Shown piece after piece: positions 1 to 9,248 of a stretch of DNA of 64,000 nt. The notes beneath the pieces are model-generated. The model had not been told where the DNA came from. It ran no database searches and was given only the letters and a program-made list of their open reading frames with translations. The stretch is from contig JAGFIT010000014.1 of the NCBI GenBank assembly GCA_024103385.1, positions 1-64,000 on the forward strand. The letters are read 5' to 3'. Each line of letters opens with the position of its first letter. Positions within the stretch are counted from its first letter, which is position 1. Origin of the DNA: Vicingus serpentipes (GTDB lineage: Bacteria; Bacteroidota; Bacteroidia; Flavobacteriales_E; Vicingaceae). A program made the translations under genes and the position numbers.

Positions 1-1
1 C

Positions 2-127
2 TATGATGCCAACTTATCTGGCCTAAGGGCTGCTAGTAGCAGTGTGGGCGGGTTTGAGGTAACTCTAACTTTTATTAATCCTGGTAAATACGTGGCTGGT
101 AAAGGTCATTCTGCTAGGTTTAATTAA
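2..127 (+). CDS. PorP/SprF family outer-membrane protein, C-terminal fragment (start outside window)
   Basis: An open frame runs from the left edge to TAA at 125-127 and encodes the last 41 residues of a protein. It contains YDANLSGLRAASSSVGGFEV, a pattern typical of the last beta-strands of PorP/SprF proteins, which are outer-membrane barrels linked to type IX secretion and gliding in Bacteroidota. Inference: the 5' part lies to the left of the window, and the neighbour further upstream is probably a large T9SS-sorted protein, as is usual for this family. The fragment is short, so the family call rests on the terminal pattern only. Confidence 0.6.
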   Translation, partial: YDANLSGLRAASSSVGGFEVTLTFINPGKYVAGKGHSARFN

Positions 128-146
128 CCGGAAAAGATACTTAAAT

Positions 147-178
147 AAAAAAGTCATGCTATATAGCGTGACTTTTTA
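147..178. terminator. Bidirectional rho-independent terminator
   Basis: A stem AAGTCATGC / GCGTGACTT with a TATATA loop is flanked by A-runs on the left and T-runs on the right. It lies between the PorP gene end and the convergent tRNA-Ser, so it can serve both. Confidence 0.8.
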
Positions 179-183
179 ATTTT

Positions 184-271
184 TGGCGGAGATGGAGGGA
201 TTCGAACCCCCGGTACCTTGCGGTACAACAGTTTTCAAGACTGCCGCATTCGACCACTCTGCCACATCTCC
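184..271 (-). tRNA. tRNA-Ser (anticodon UGA)
   Basis: On the minus strand the acceptor arms GGAGATG and CATCTCC pair, followed by discriminator G and an encoded CCA (184-186). The T-loop GGTTCGAATCC is visible, there is a long variable arm (TACCGCAAGGTA region) typical of class II tRNAs, and the anticodon loop reads CTTGAAA with anticodon TGA. Length of 88 nt including CCA fits tRNA-Ser. Confidence 0.95.
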
Positions 272-433
272 GCTGCAAAAGTAGTAATTGATTTTAAATA
301 TGAAATATTTTTTGATTTTTTTTGCTGTATTTTTATTCTTCATACTACATAATCAATAAAACGAATACAATCATTCACTCTTTATTAATTTTACATTCCA
401 ACTTATAGCAATAAATGGTAAATTTGTTAACTT

Positions 434-1891
434 ATGACAAAAGCAGCTCAATACATCTTTTTATTTCTGATCGCTACACTATATTCTAATCAGCTAACGT
501 CAGCTAGCTTAAAAGCCTTTTTTACCTACTCTACATTTAATTCCCCTACTGATGGTCCTTACATTGAAACTTATCTTTCTGTTAATGGAAACTCTGTTGT
601 ATACGCCAACAATGAAAATAATCGTCAAGCTGTAATTGAGATCACGTACATTTTTAAACAGGGTGAAACAATTAAACAATTTAAAAAGTACAACCTATTA
701 AGCCCTTCAATTAGTGATTCATCTGCTATTAAACCTAATTTTGCTGATCAACAACGGATATCTTTGCCTAATGGCGATTATGAATTTGAAATTACCATCA
801 GGGATACGAACTCCACAGCTCCTCCTTTTAAAACCACCCAAAAAATAGCATTAAATTACGATCAAAATAAAATTACGATATCAGACATAGAACTTGTTGA
901 ATCTATAGCCAAAACAGAAAGAAAAAGTATGCTCAGTAAGGCAGGCTATGATATTCTTCCTTATACCTCTGATTTCTATCCTGAATCATTTGATAAAATT
1001 GCTTTTTATGCAGAAATATACCATACTGATAAAATCCTAGGAGATGAAGAAGATTATCTCATCAATTATTTTATCGAATCTTCTGAAAGCAACATAATTA
1101 TGGGGAACTTGAAAGGTTTTACTAGAGAAAAATCAAAAGCAGTTAATGTTATCCTTAAAACTTTTTCTATAGATAAATTACCTTCAGGCAATTACAATAT
1201 TGTGATTGAAGTAAAAAACAAAGCCAATGAGTTACTTGCTTTAAAAAAAATATTTTTCCAACGCAGTAATCCTCAAGTAACTCCCATTGTTCTTTCGGAT
1301 GATTTTCAAAATTCATTTGTAAATGACATACCAGCAGACGAGTTAAAAGAACATATAAAAAGCATTCAACCTATCTCTTCAACTATTGAAATTAATTTTG
1401 CCAACAACCAATTAAAAGGAGATGACGAAACATTAATGAAACAATTTTTTTATAATTTTTGGTTAACCAGAAACACTACTAATCCAGAATTAGAATGGAA
1501 TGAATATTATAAAAAAGTAAAAATAACTCAACAGGAGTTTTCTACAGGTATAAAAAAGGGCTATGAAACAGACAGAGGAAGAACTTTTTTAAAATATGGC
1601 AAACCAAATTCAAGAATGGAAGTAAAAAGCGAACCTAATGCTTACCCTTATGAAATATGGCATTATCATCAAGCTAACAATTTTAGTAACATTAAATTTG
1701 TATTTTATAATCCGGATCTAATTAGTAATGACTATCCATTATTGCATAGTAATTTGTATGGAGAAATAAAAAATCCTCAATGGAAAGTTCAACTGCATAA
1801 AAGAACCAACTCTCCTATTGATATAAATGAAGAAAACAATTCTGAACATTGGGGAGATAGAGCCGGTGATTATTATAATAACCCTCGATAA
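434..1891 (+). CDS. GWxTD domain-containing protein (secreted)
   Basis: A 485-residue protein with an N-terminal hydrophobic signal peptide (residues about 5-22). The middle is an unrecognised beta-rich region. The C-terminal part carries the GWxTD-family pattern: a conserved TDRGRTFLKYGKPNSRME stretch near residue 380, then YEIWHYHQ and KFVFYNPD. Family knowledge: GWxTD proteins are widespread in Bacteroidota, are thought to act in the envelope, and have no settled biochemical role. It is followed after 9 nt by a glycosyltransferase gene, so the two are probably co-transcribed. ATG start at 434 follows an AT-rich leader and gives a good signal peptide. Confidence 0.8.
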   Translation: MTKAAQYIFLFLIATLYSNQLTSASLKAFFTYSTFNSPTDGPYIETYLSVNGNSVVYANNENNRQAVIEITYIFKQGETIKQFKKYNLLSPSISDSSAIKPNFADQQRISLPNGDYEFEITIRDTNSTAPPFKTTQKIALNYDQNKITISDIELVESIAKTERKSMLSKAGYDILPYTSDFYPESFDKIAFYAEIYHTDKILGDEEDYLINYFIESSESNIIMGNLKGFTREKSKAVNVILKTFSIDKLPSGNYNIVIEVKNKANELLALKKIFFQRSNPQVTPIVLSDDFQNSFVNDIPADELKEHIKSIQPISSTIEINFANNQLKGDDETLMKQFFYNFWLTRNTTNPELEWNEYYKKVKITQQEFSTGIKKGYETDRGRTFLKYGKPNSRMEVKSEPNAYPYEIWHYHQANNFSNIKFVFYNPDLISNDYPLLHSNLYGEIKNPQWKVQLHKRTNSPIDINEENNSEHWGDRAGDYYNNPR

Positions 1892-1900
1892 AATTTTAGT

Positions 1901-2905
1901 TTGAACAAAGTAGCCGTTGTTATTCTAAATTGGAATGGAAAAACTCATCTAAAACAGTTTTTACCATCCGTAATTCAGTACAGCAATAATGCTGAGATTA
2001 TTGTCATTGACAATTGTTCAGACGATGATTCTATTGCTTATTTAACTACTAATTTCCCTACGGTAAAAATTATTTCCTTGGATAAAAATTATGGATTTGC
2101 CGGAGGTTATAACAAAGGTTTACAACAAGTTGATGCTCCATATTACGTTTTACTTAACTCAGATGTAGAAGTTACCGAAAAATGGTTAGATCCCATGATT
2201 CAACTTTTAGAGAATGATTCTAAAATAGCTGCCTGTCAGCCAAAAATTAAAGATTACACTAATAAAAACTACTTTGAATATGCCGGAGCTGCTGGAGGAT
2301 TTATTGATAAGCTAGGATATCCTTTTTGTAAAGGAAGGGTTTTTGAAGAGTTGGAAGAAGATAATGGACAATATGATCAATCTGACGAAATATTTTGGGC
2401 TTCAGGAGCATGTCTATTTATTCGCTCTGAAATCTATAGGGATATTGGCGGTTTAGATGATTTCTTTTTTGCTCATATGGAGGAAATTGATTTATGTTGG
2501 AGAATCAAAAACCAAGGTTATAAAATAATGACATGTCCATCATCTATAGTTTATCATTTAGGAGGAGGAACGCTTCACAAAATCAATCCTAAAAAAACAT
2601 TTTTAAATTACAGAAACAGCTTACTAACCCTTCATAAGAACTTACCTAAAGAAAAAATATTTTATACCATTGTAACACGACTTTTTTTAGATGCTTTATC
2701 TGGTATTAAACTTTTGTTAGAAGGAAAGGCAAAACATACCCTTGCTATTATTAAAGCTCATTTTTCTTTTTATGCCGCTATAAAACAAAACAAACAAAAA
2801 AGGAAGCCTCCTAAAAACCCTAATTTAACAGGCAAAATTGGCAAGATTATCATATTCAATTACTTCTTTAAAAAAGAGAAAACCTTTAGTAGTATTTTAA
2901 AATAA
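1901..2905 (+). CDS. Glycosyltransferase family 2 protein
   Basis: A 334-residue GT-A fold enzyme. The N-terminus VAVVILNWNGK, the GFAGGYNKG motif at about 65-73, the metal/nucleotide-sugar binding LLNSDVE at 84-90 and EEIDLCWRIKNQGYK near 195 are classic GT2 features, closest in pattern to rhamnosyltransferase-like enzymes that add sugars to surface glycans. The acceptor and donor sugar cannot be told. The start codon is TTG at 1901, only 9 nt after the GWxTD stop, which suggests translational coupling. A C-terminal hydrophobic/basic tail (residues 250-334) may associate with the membrane. Confidence 0.9.
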   Translation: MNKVAVVILNWNGKTHLKQFLPSVIQYSNNAEIIVIDNCSDDDSIAYLTTNFPTVKIISLDKNYGFAGGYNKGLQQVDAPYYVLLNSDVEVTEKWLDPMIQLLENDSKIAACQPKIKDYTNKNYFEYAGAAGGFIDKLGYPFCKGRVFEELEEDNGQYDQSDEIFWASGACLFIRSEIYRDIGGLDDFFFAHMEEIDLCWRIKNQGYKIMTCPSSIVYHLGGGTLHKINPKKTFLNYRNSLLTLHKNLPKEKIFYTIVTRLFLDALSGIKLLLEGKAKHTLAIIKAHFSFYAAIKQNKQKRKPPKNPNLTGKIGKIIIFNYFFKKEKTFSSILK

Positions 2906-2970
2906 TCATCTTAATACTTGCTTTAGTTGAAAGAAATGGTAATTTAGTCCAAAATAAACTACGATTTTAG

Positions 2971-3171
2971 ATGGGAAGACCAGCGACAAAGCCAACAAAA
3001 CTCCGAGATGGATTTTATATAGAGGTACGAAATAAAGGAAGCAGAAGCGGAATAAAAATTAGAAGAGATACTAAAGATGCTATGTTATTAGCTATAGAAG
3101 AGTACGAAAGAGTTAAAGATGTGATTGTGTTAGGAGAGTTTAAAAACGGTAAAAGCATAGATGATAAATAG
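2971..3171 (+). CDS. Small conserved basic hypothetical protein
   Basis: 66 residues beginning MGRPATKPTKLRDGFYIEVR, rich in Lys and Arg, without a signal peptide or membrane segment. The layout (basic beta-hairpin-like N-half, helical DAMLLAIEEYERVKD C-half) looks like a small nucleic-acid-associated protein, but I do not recognise a characterised family. It stands 65 nt after the glycosyltransferase and ends 5 nt before the convergent carboxypeptidase gene. Regular codon use and a clear ATG support that it is real. Confidence 0.6.
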   Translation: MGRPATKPTKLRDGFYIEVRNKGSRSGIKIRRDTKDAMLLAIEEYERVKDVIVLGEFKNGKSIDDK

Positions 3172-3176
3172 TTATA

Positions 3177-4628
3177 CTATCTATTAATCTCAGCTAGTTT
3201 CACCATTATTTTTTCCATTTTCTTTTTCATTTGATAAGGTGTGCAATTATAATTGTTTACAATTAAAGCAAAAGCGATGTTTCTATTATTTTTGGTAGTT
3301 ACATACCCCGAATAACTACGTACTCTCGTCATATAACCACTTTTAGCTTTTATTCTCCCTTGAGCTACAGTTCCTTTCCCTACATTTCTCATTGTGCCTG
3401 ATTTTCCAGCAACAGCCAACGATTCCATAAAATACTTCGAATTTTTACTGGTGTACATGTATTTTAAAATACCTACCATTTGTTTCGCAGTAATGGCGTT
3501 AAAACGAGATAGTCCACTACCATCATTGATATACATACCTCTTAAATCTACCCCTTTTTCCTTCCAGAAATTCATCACTGATTGAGCTCCAGAACCCGTA
3601 TCACCACTTTTGTATTTATCAATACCTATATGATTTAGTAAGTGTTCTGCATATAAATTAATACTATAAGTATTGGTTTGCGTAGCAATATCCTTTAATA
3701 AAGGTGACATTGTTGTTAACACATCTCTTTTGGAAACATCTTTCATTGATTCTAATTTATTTAACGTAGAGGAAGTCTGTGCTATTTTTACTCCTAAACT
3801 CCTTAATTCCATATCTAATTCAAAAGCAGCTAAATAAGAAGGATCTGGAATAGAACCTTTAACCACATAATCTTTTTTATGAAGTGGAATACCTCCTTTA
3901 ATAATTCTATTCTCTTGGTAGGGGCCTCCAAAAATATACGACTCATCTTTTGTTGTTAACATACTCTTTACATCATTATCAAACTCCATATCAGGGATAT
4001 ATGGGTTAACACAAACAATTTGAGCAGCATCTCCTTTTTTACCTGATTGCATTTCTATCTTACAATAATTCTCATAAATCGATAAGCCAGAAGGGCCAGC
4101 GCCATAGTAATTACCTAAATCACCCCAAATCCATGTAGAAGGTATCATTTGCTCATTAAAAATACTAGCATCACCTATGACTCTACCGTTAATTGAATCT
4201 ATACCTAATTGAACAATTGCAGTTGCCCAACGATAAAGAAAATTACCGTAATGTTTAGCATACCGTTCTGCTCCCAGACAAGGGTCTCCTCCTCCAACAA
4301 TGTATATATCCCCATTTAATACTCGATTTGAATCAATCTCTCCTGAATAGGCTATTTTTGTTGAAAACCGATGATGAGCACCTAAAACCTCAAATGCTGT
4401 TGCTGTTGTAACTAACTTAAGTATAGAAGCAGGAACCAAACTTTTATTAGCTCCTAAGCCCGCCACTATCTTATTCGAATCTACATCTAAAGCATAAAAA
4501 CTAATTGAAGCGTTGATTAGATCCTTATCAGCTGCTAAATTTTGAATCGCTTTTCTTACATCATTATCGGTTTGAGCCGACAATAAACTTGTTACAAATA
4601 AAAATAGGGTAATAAAAAGTAGCCTCAT
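3177..4628 (-). CDS. dacB: D-alanyl-D-alanine carboxypeptidase/endopeptidase, PBP4 type
   Basis: A 483-residue periplasmic penicillin-binding protein of peptidase family S13. It has a signal peptide (residues 1-18, cleavage near SAQ) and the three active-site motifs: SxxK as S68-I-L-K71, SxN as SIN in TYSINLYAEHLL near residue 322, and KTG-equivalent KSG in AGKSGTMRNVG near 407. The large insertion between the first two motifs is typical of class C PBPs. Role: trims or cleaves peptidoglycan cross-links. It starts on the TAATG overlap with the upstream 159-aa gene, so the two form an operon. Confidence 0.92.
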   Translation of the reverse strand: MRLLFITLFLFVTSLLSAQTDNDVRKAIQNLAADKDLINASISFYALDVDSNKIVAGLGANKSLVPASILKLVTTATAFEVLGAHHRFSTKIAYSGEIDSNRVLNGDIYIVGGGDPCLGAERYAKHYGNFLYRWATAIVQLGIDSINGRVIGDASIFNEQMIPSTWIWGDLGNYYGAGPSGLSIYENYCKIEMQSGKKGDAAQIVCVNPYIPDMEFDNDVKSMLTTKDESYIFGGPYQENRIIKGGIPLHKKDYVVKGSIPDPSYLAAFELDMELRSLGVKIAQTSSTLNKLESMKDVSKRDVLTTMSPLLKDIATQTNTYSINLYAEHLLNHIGIDKYKSGDTGSGAQSVMNFWKEKGVDLRGMYINDGSGLSRFNAITAKQMVGILKYMYTSKNSKYFMESLAVAGKSGTMRNVGKGTVAQGRIKAKSGYMTRVRSYSGYVTTKNNRNIAFALIVNNYNCTPYQMKKKMEKIMVKLAEINR

Positions 4629-5107
4629 TAATTCTGACTTTGTTTAGTAGAATAAGTATAAGCCAATTCTAGTTTTTTAAACCGGTCTTCTCCAATAATA
4701 AAACATCCTGATTGCAACAAATCAAATACTTCCAGCTCTCTACTTTTCACATAAGGCTTTTCTGTTCTATAAATATCCAATGGAACTGCCTGAAGTTCTT
4801 CCATATGTTGTGTAGTAAAATCAACAGTATTATCCCTTGATTCCACTCCAATTAACACCACCCTATCAGCCAAACAATGAAATACCCTAATATCTGAAGG
4901 AGTTATATACTCAAGAAATTGAATATTTTTTAATGCTTTCTCCATTACAATATCACTAAACATCTCCACCAACTGTTTTACTTTTTTATCTTTTTTCTTG
5001 TTCAACCCCTCCCATTCCTCTGTAAAAATATTATTGGAAATTAAAAAATGTTTAAACTCCTCTTCTAACTCTTGAAGTTCTTCATCAGATAAACACCTGT
5101 ACTTCAT
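4628..5107 (-). CDS. DUF6495-like protein, function unknown
   Basis: 159 residues starting MKYRCLSDEELQELEEEFKH, acidic, helical, no signal peptide. The start pattern and the internal SDIVMEKAL..IQFLEYITPSDIRVFHCL segment resemble a Bacteroidota-only family listed as DUF6495; this is recalled, not searched. It lies immediately upstream of the PBP4 gene with an overlapping stop/start (TAATG), so it is co-translated with it. The function is unknown. Confidence 0.65.
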   Translation of the reverse strand: MKYRCLSDEELQELEEEFKHFLISNNIFTEEWEGLNKKKDKKVKQLVEMFSDIVMEKALKNIQFLEYITPSDIRVFHCLADRVVLIGVESRDNTVDFTTQHMEELQAVPLDIYRTEKPYVKSRELEVFDLLQSGCFIIGEDRFKKLELAYTYSTKQSQN

Positions 5108-5206
5108 AATTCTTTATTTCATTTGAAAACTAAATGATACTCGAATAAAAATATAGAATATAAAATCCCTTTCCATATTTCTAGATAAAAAGTTATTAAC
5201 GAATAA

Positions 5207-5240
5207 AAAAGCTATCCCCTATGTAGAGGATAGCTTTTCG
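5207..5240 (-). terminator. Rho-independent terminator of the 5.3-5.8 kb gene
   Basis: Stem AAAGCTATCC / GGATAGCTTT with loop CCTATGTAGA, flanked by A- and T-runs. It sits just downstream of the minus-strand gene at 5259-5819. Confidence 0.8.
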
Positions 5241-5258
5241 ATTTAAATTTTAATACTA

Positions 5259-5819
5259 TTATTCTGACTTATAGTCTGAAGGATCCATATCCAAGACTTC
5301 TAATTCTGTTAACTCTTTATCTGATACTTTACTATCATCAAAAATCAAATCAGGGAGCTCGGTCTTAAGCTCTTTCTCTAATTCTTCATTCTGAATATTA
5401 TCTCCAAATATTTCATTTTCTTCTGCAGTAAAATTCAAATCATCACTAACAACACCTTTGTTGTGTTTGATGGCTTGAAATGCAAATTGTCTTGCTAATC
5501 TACTATGAAGCATCGCCCTATGTGATTTTCCTCTTCTAAGTAATACTTTAGCATAACGCTGATGGTGAACTGCTTTTGAGAAGTCGCCTGTATAAACTTT
5601 ATTGGCATACACCATTTTTTGCGCGTGTCTTATCGTTAAGTTGGTTCTTCTAATTACTCTTAGAGCCCGAACATTATCAATTTTTCTTACTTGATGCTGC
5701 CTAACATGAGCACGCTTTGCCCGAGGATGATTACGTTGAGCACTTGTTTCTTGATTAAAAAGTAACGAAAAGAGCGCCATTATTGTTACTCCTAAAAATA
5801 ATTTACTGTATCCTTTCAT
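5259..5819 (-). CDS. Secreted basic/acidic two-part hypothetical protein
   Basis: 186 residues with a signal peptide (hydrophobic 5-20, cleavage near TSAQ). Residues 28-120 are extremely rich in His and Arg (for example HPRAKRAHVRQHQVRKI), and residues 125-186 are strongly acidic (EELEKELKTELPDLIFDD). The charge split is visible directly. I do not recognise the family. It has its own terminator downstream and lies 58 nt from the hydrolase gene upstream. A periplasmic metal- or polyanion-binding role is only a guess. Confidence 0.65.
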   Translation of the reverse strand: MKGYSKLFLGVTIMALFSLLFNQETSAQRNHPRAKRAHVRQHQVRKIDNVRALRVIRRTNLTIRHAQKMVYANKVYTGDFSKAVHHQRYAKVLLRRGKSHRAMLHSRLARQFAFQAIKHNKGVVSDDLNFTAEENEIFGDNIQNEELEKELKTELPDLIFDDSKVSDKELTELEVLDMDPSDYKSE

Positions 5820-5877
5820 AATAATGATTTTTTAGTTTTTTTCGACTTTTACAACAATTATACCAAACTAATAATAT

Positions 5878-6675
5878 TTAATTCAATATCCCTTTCATAC
5901 AATCGTGGTAATAATGGAAGGTGTTTAAATCATTATGAGATCCATCTTTAATGGTGTACAAAACAACATTACTAGCCAATTTAGCTAGACGTTCACTAGA
6001 ATTATAAGGTACCATTTCATCCTCTGTTCCGTGAAAAATATAAGTAGGAACCTTAATTTCCGGCAATAGCCTATCTACCCTAAATTGATAGTGTAAGAGA
6101 ATAGAATTAGGAAGATAAGGATAGTGAAATTTAGCAACATCATAAAAATTAAAGTAGGGTGTTTCTAAGATCAATTTAGCTGGATGATTTTCATGCGCTA
6201 ATTTTGTGGCTACTCCTGTACCTAAAGAAATTCCATAAATAATCACATCCCTTTCTTTATAGTCATAAAGCAAATTTTTGTAAAGCATTAATGCATCATT
6301 GTACATCATTTTTTCATTTTTAATCTGTCCACTACTCTTTCCAAACCCTCTATAATCATACATAAAAACATCGTAATTCTCTGCTGTAAAATCAATGGCT
6401 CTTACCCCCCAGCTCTCTATACTTCCTGAATGCCCATGATTATAAAAAATAACTCCTTTAGGATTTTTAGATTTAAACAATACCGTATTGATAGTTTCTC
6501 CATCCTCCGTTTTAAAATTTTTTTCCGTAAAATCAATCCCAAACTTAAATTTAAACTTATCCGACAACTTATCAGGATTAAAGATTAAATGCTCCTGAAA
6601 CAAATACAAAAACAAACCTAAACCTGCTAATATAGCAGGAAGAATAATTATAATGTAGACAAGTACTTTCGGCAC
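5878..6675 (-). CDS. Alpha/beta hydrolase, membrane-anchored
   Basis: 265 residues with one N-terminal membrane helix (about 4-25). The alpha/beta-hydrolase core shows the oxyanion strand FYNHGHSG near 77-83, the nucleophile elbow GISLG with Ser149, the acid Asp218 in HGTEDEMVP and His246 in DGSHNDL. The pattern is that of BEM46/YfhR-like hydrolases, probably acting on the outer face of the inner membrane. The substrate is unknown. It is transcribed away from the following plus-strand gene. Confidence 0.85.
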   Translation of the reverse strand: MPKVLVYIIIILPAILAGLGLFLYLFQEHLIFNPDKLSDKFKFKFGIDFTEKNFKTEDGETINTVLFKSKNPKGVIFYNHGHSGSIESWGVRAIDFTAENYDVFMYDYRGFGKSSGQIKNEKMMYNDALMLYKNLLYDYKERDVIIYGISLGTGVATKLAHENHPAKLILETPYFNFYDVAKFHYPYLPNSILLHYQFRVDRLLPEIKVPTYIFHGTEDEMVPYNSSERLAKLASNVVLYTIKDGSHNDLNTFHYYHDCMKGILN

Positions 6676-6750
6676 GTTAAATGTTTGTTAAATTGGTCTA
6701 ATCTTTGGTATTAAATCCTAAATTTGATGCTGTTAAATTTACTCAAAGTT

Positions 6751-8214
6751 ATGAAGAAATTATTACCTCTATTAATAGTATCCTTAATTTGTTTAACCGG
6801 TTTCTCCCAAAAATCGGGTTATAAGTTGAAAATGAAAATTAATGGCATGCAAGATTCTACTTGCTTCCTTATTAATTATTTTGGTAATCAACGATATTAT
6901 AAAGACACTGCTCAATTTAACTCTTCAGGAAGCATCGTTTTTGAAGGAGAAGAAGCATTACCTGAAGGAATTTATGGTGTATTTACAGGAGGAAAATTAC
7001 TTTTTGAATTAATCATCAACGAAAGCTATATTGAATTAGAAACAGATACTCTAGATTTTGTCAAAAATTTAAACATCAAAAAATCGGAAGAAAACAAATT
7101 GTTTTTTGAACACTTATTTCTTGTGAACGAGAAACAAGAAGAATCTAAGGTTTTAAGAGATAAACTTTCTTTGAACACTACATCCGAAGAAGAAAAGAAA
7201 GAAATTGAAGATAAACTTGCCGCAATAGGTAAAGAGATAAACGACTATCGTCTTAATGTAATTAAAGATCATCCTAACAGTTTTAATGCACTTATCTATA
7301 AAACGATGAAGGAACCTGAAATACCTTCTTTCTCTGAAGAAAAAAATGACTCTGTTGTAAGGCTATTAAAGTATGAATACCTCAAAAAACACTTCTTTGA
7401 CGATGTAGACTTTTCAGATTCAAGAATAAACAATACTCCTCTTTACCACAATAAAATTGAGAAATATTTCACCAATATAGTTATCCCTACTCCTGATTCT
7501 ATCAACAAGGAAGCTGATTTTGTAATTGAGAAAGCAAAGGCTCATCCAGATGTATTTAAATACACCGTACACTATCTAATTAACAAATATGAACGGTCAA
7601 AAATTATGGGAATGGATGCTGTTTTTTCTCATATTGCTTTAAAATATTATACGCACGACTTGGCTTTTTGGGTGGATTCGGCTCAAATTGAAAAAGTTCA
7701 AGAAAGAGCTCAAAAACTAGTTCCCCTATTAATTGGAAAGACAGCCATTAACTTAACATTATTAGACACCTCTGGAAAAAATTGGATTAGCATGCACGAT
7801 TTAAAAACAGATTACACTGTTCTCGTTTTCTGGGATCCAAATTGTGGGCACTGTAAGAAAGAAATGCCGTTGTTGGCTAAATATTTTGATAGCATTAAAG
7901 ATGATCAGAGTATAAGTGTTTATGCCGTGAGCTCCAAAGGGGACAGGCAGTGGGTAAGATTTATTATGGATAATAATTTAAACTTCGATAATGTTGCTGT
8001 TCCTCAAGATGTTTATGAGAACCAAGAGAAAGCCACAGAATATATTCTTAAAGGATATACTGATTTACAGAGTTTAAACTACCATGCAACATACGACATC
8101 TACAGTACACCTCAAATTTATTTGCTGGATAAAAACAAAAAAATTATTGCAAAAAAACTAAGTGTTGATTTGCTGGAAGAAATATTAGATAAAGAGTTTG
8201 ACAAGAAAGAATAA
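6751..8214 (+). CDS. TlpA-like thiol-disulfide oxidoreductase with N-terminal DUF4369-type domain
   Basis: I start at ATG 6751 because MKKLLPLLIVSLICLTGFSQ is a clean signal peptide; a longer TTG/ATG option at 6724/6727 only adds a non-signal prefix. About 487 residues. The N-half (25-130) resembles the DUF4369 domain often joined to thioredoxins in Bacteroidota. The C-terminal third is a TlpA/AhpC-type thioredoxin domain with active-site WDPNCGHCKKEMP (Cys365 and Cys368) and the cis-Pro region STPQIYLLD. Role: periplasmic disulfide reduction. It is followed by an SCO1 gene 20 nt downstream, which suggests work on cytochrome/copper-site assembly. Confidence 0.85.
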   Translation: MKKLLPLLIVSLICLTGFSQKSGYKLKMKINGMQDSTCFLINYFGNQRYYKDTAQFNSSGSIVFEGEEALPEGIYGVFTGGKLLFELIINESYIELETDTLDFVKNLNIKKSEENKLFFEHLFLVNEKQEESKVLRDKLSLNTTSEEEKKEIEDKLAAIGKEINDYRLNVIKDHPNSFNALIYKTMKEPEIPSFSEEKNDSVVRLLKYEYLKKHFFDDVDFSDSRINNTPLYHNKIEKYFTNIVIPTPDSINKEADFVIEKAKAHPDVFKYTVHYLINKYERSKIMGMDAVFSHIALKYYTHDLAFWVDSAQIEKVQERAQKLVPLLIGKTAINLTLLDTSGKNWISMHDLKTDYTVLVFWDPNCGHCKKEMPLLAKYFDSIKDDQSISVYAVSSKGDRQWVRFIMDNNLNFDNVAVPQDVYENQEKATEYILKGYTDLQSLNYHATYDIYSTPQIYLLDKNKKIIAKKLSVDLLEEILDKEFDKKE

Positions 8215-8234
8215 CCTATCACGGTATTTTATAA

Positions 8235-8882
8235 ATGAAAAAAATTATTCCTGCTGTTATTATTACCTTAATAGGTATTATTATCGCTTATTTCATGTTA
8301 ACCCAGCCTAAACCTCTTAAGGTTTATAATCCTGCTGATATCAATCCAAAGTTAGTAGACAAAGCTGTTCAAGATGTTAAAATAAAACACCGTGTAGGCT
8401 CTTTTAAACTAACTGATCAAGATAAAAATACCATTACAGAGGAATACTTTAAAGATAAAATTTATGTAACTGATTTCTTTTTTGTAACCTGCCCGACCAT
8501 TTGTCCTAAAATGGCAACTCAAATGCATCGGGTGTACAATGAATTTAAAAACAATAATAATATTCTCTTTCTTTCCCATACGGTTATGCCTTTGCAAGAT
8601 TCTGTTCCTGTATTAAAAGAATATGCAGAAAAGCTAAACGTAAATTCAATGAAATGGAAATTTGTTACTGGTGATAAACAACAAATTTATAACCTAGCAA
8701 GGAAAACTTATTTTGCTGCTGTTTCTGAAGGTGATGGTAGCCCTGAAGACTTTATACATACTGAAAATTTCGTATTAGTAGATAAGGAAAAAAGGCTGAG
8801 AGGATTTTATGACGGCACATCCGAAAAAGATACTGATAGACTAATTCAAGATATTTATACGTTATTAGAAGAGTACAAATAA
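8235..8882 (+). CDS. SCO1/SenC family copper chaperone
   Basis: 215 residues, N-terminal membrane anchor (4-23), then a thioredoxin-like fold. The copper ligands are visible: Cys86 and Cys90 in VTCPTICPKM, and the distal His175 in DFIHTENFVL. SCO proteins deliver copper to, or reduce, the CuA site of cytochrome c oxidase. It is in an operon with the TlpA-like gene upstream and a small lipoprotein gene 11 nt downstream. Confidence 0.92.
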   Translation: MKKIIPAVIITLIGIIIAYFMLTQPKPLKVYNPADINPKLVDKAVQDVKIKHRVGSFKLTDQDKNTITEEYFKDKIYVTDFFFVTCPTICPKMATQMHRVYNEFKNNNNILFLSHTVMPLQDSVPVLKEYAEKLNVNSMKWKFVTGDKQQIYNLARKTYFAAVSEGDGSPEDFIHTENFVLVDKEKRLRGFYDGTSEKDTDRLIQDIYTLLEEYK

Positions 8883-8893
8883 ATGCAGGCTTC

Positions 8894-9241
8894 ATGAAAA
8901 ACACTTTCTTCAAAACTACTTTCATCTTTTTCTTTGCATTATTAATCGCATCTTGTAATAAAAATTTAGATCAATCTTCCATGTTTCATGGCAGAGATAG
9001 TAAAAGTAAAAAAGGGGTTTATGATACTGGACTAAACAGTAATAAACCCGTTAGTGTTCAAATAAAAAAAGAATACGACAAGTTGAGTAAACACGATACC
9101 AATCCGAAAAAAGCTGCTAAAAAAGCTGCTAAAGAATTGGAAAAGAAGAAAAGAGCATCTGCTAAAGCTCGTGATAAAAATAATAGAAAAAGACACATTA
9201 AAATAGAAACTACGAAAGGTAAAGTAAAAACAGATCAATAA
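8894..9241 (+). CDS. Lysine-rich lipoprotein, unknown
   Basis: 115 residues. A signal peptide ends in the lipobox LLIASC (Cys near 22), so it is a predicted lipoprotein. The mature part is very Lys-rich (PKKAAKKAAKELEKKKRASA) and likely helical. It is 11 nt downstream of the SCO gene and probably co-transcribed. I do not recognise the family. Confidence 0.65.
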   Translation: MKNTFFKTTFIFFFALLIASCNKNLDQSSMFHGRDSKSKKGVYDTGLNSNKPVSVQIKKEYDKLSKHDTNPKKAAKKAAKELEKKKRASAKARDKNNRKRHIKIETTKGKVKTDQ

Positions 9242-9248
9242 AAAAACA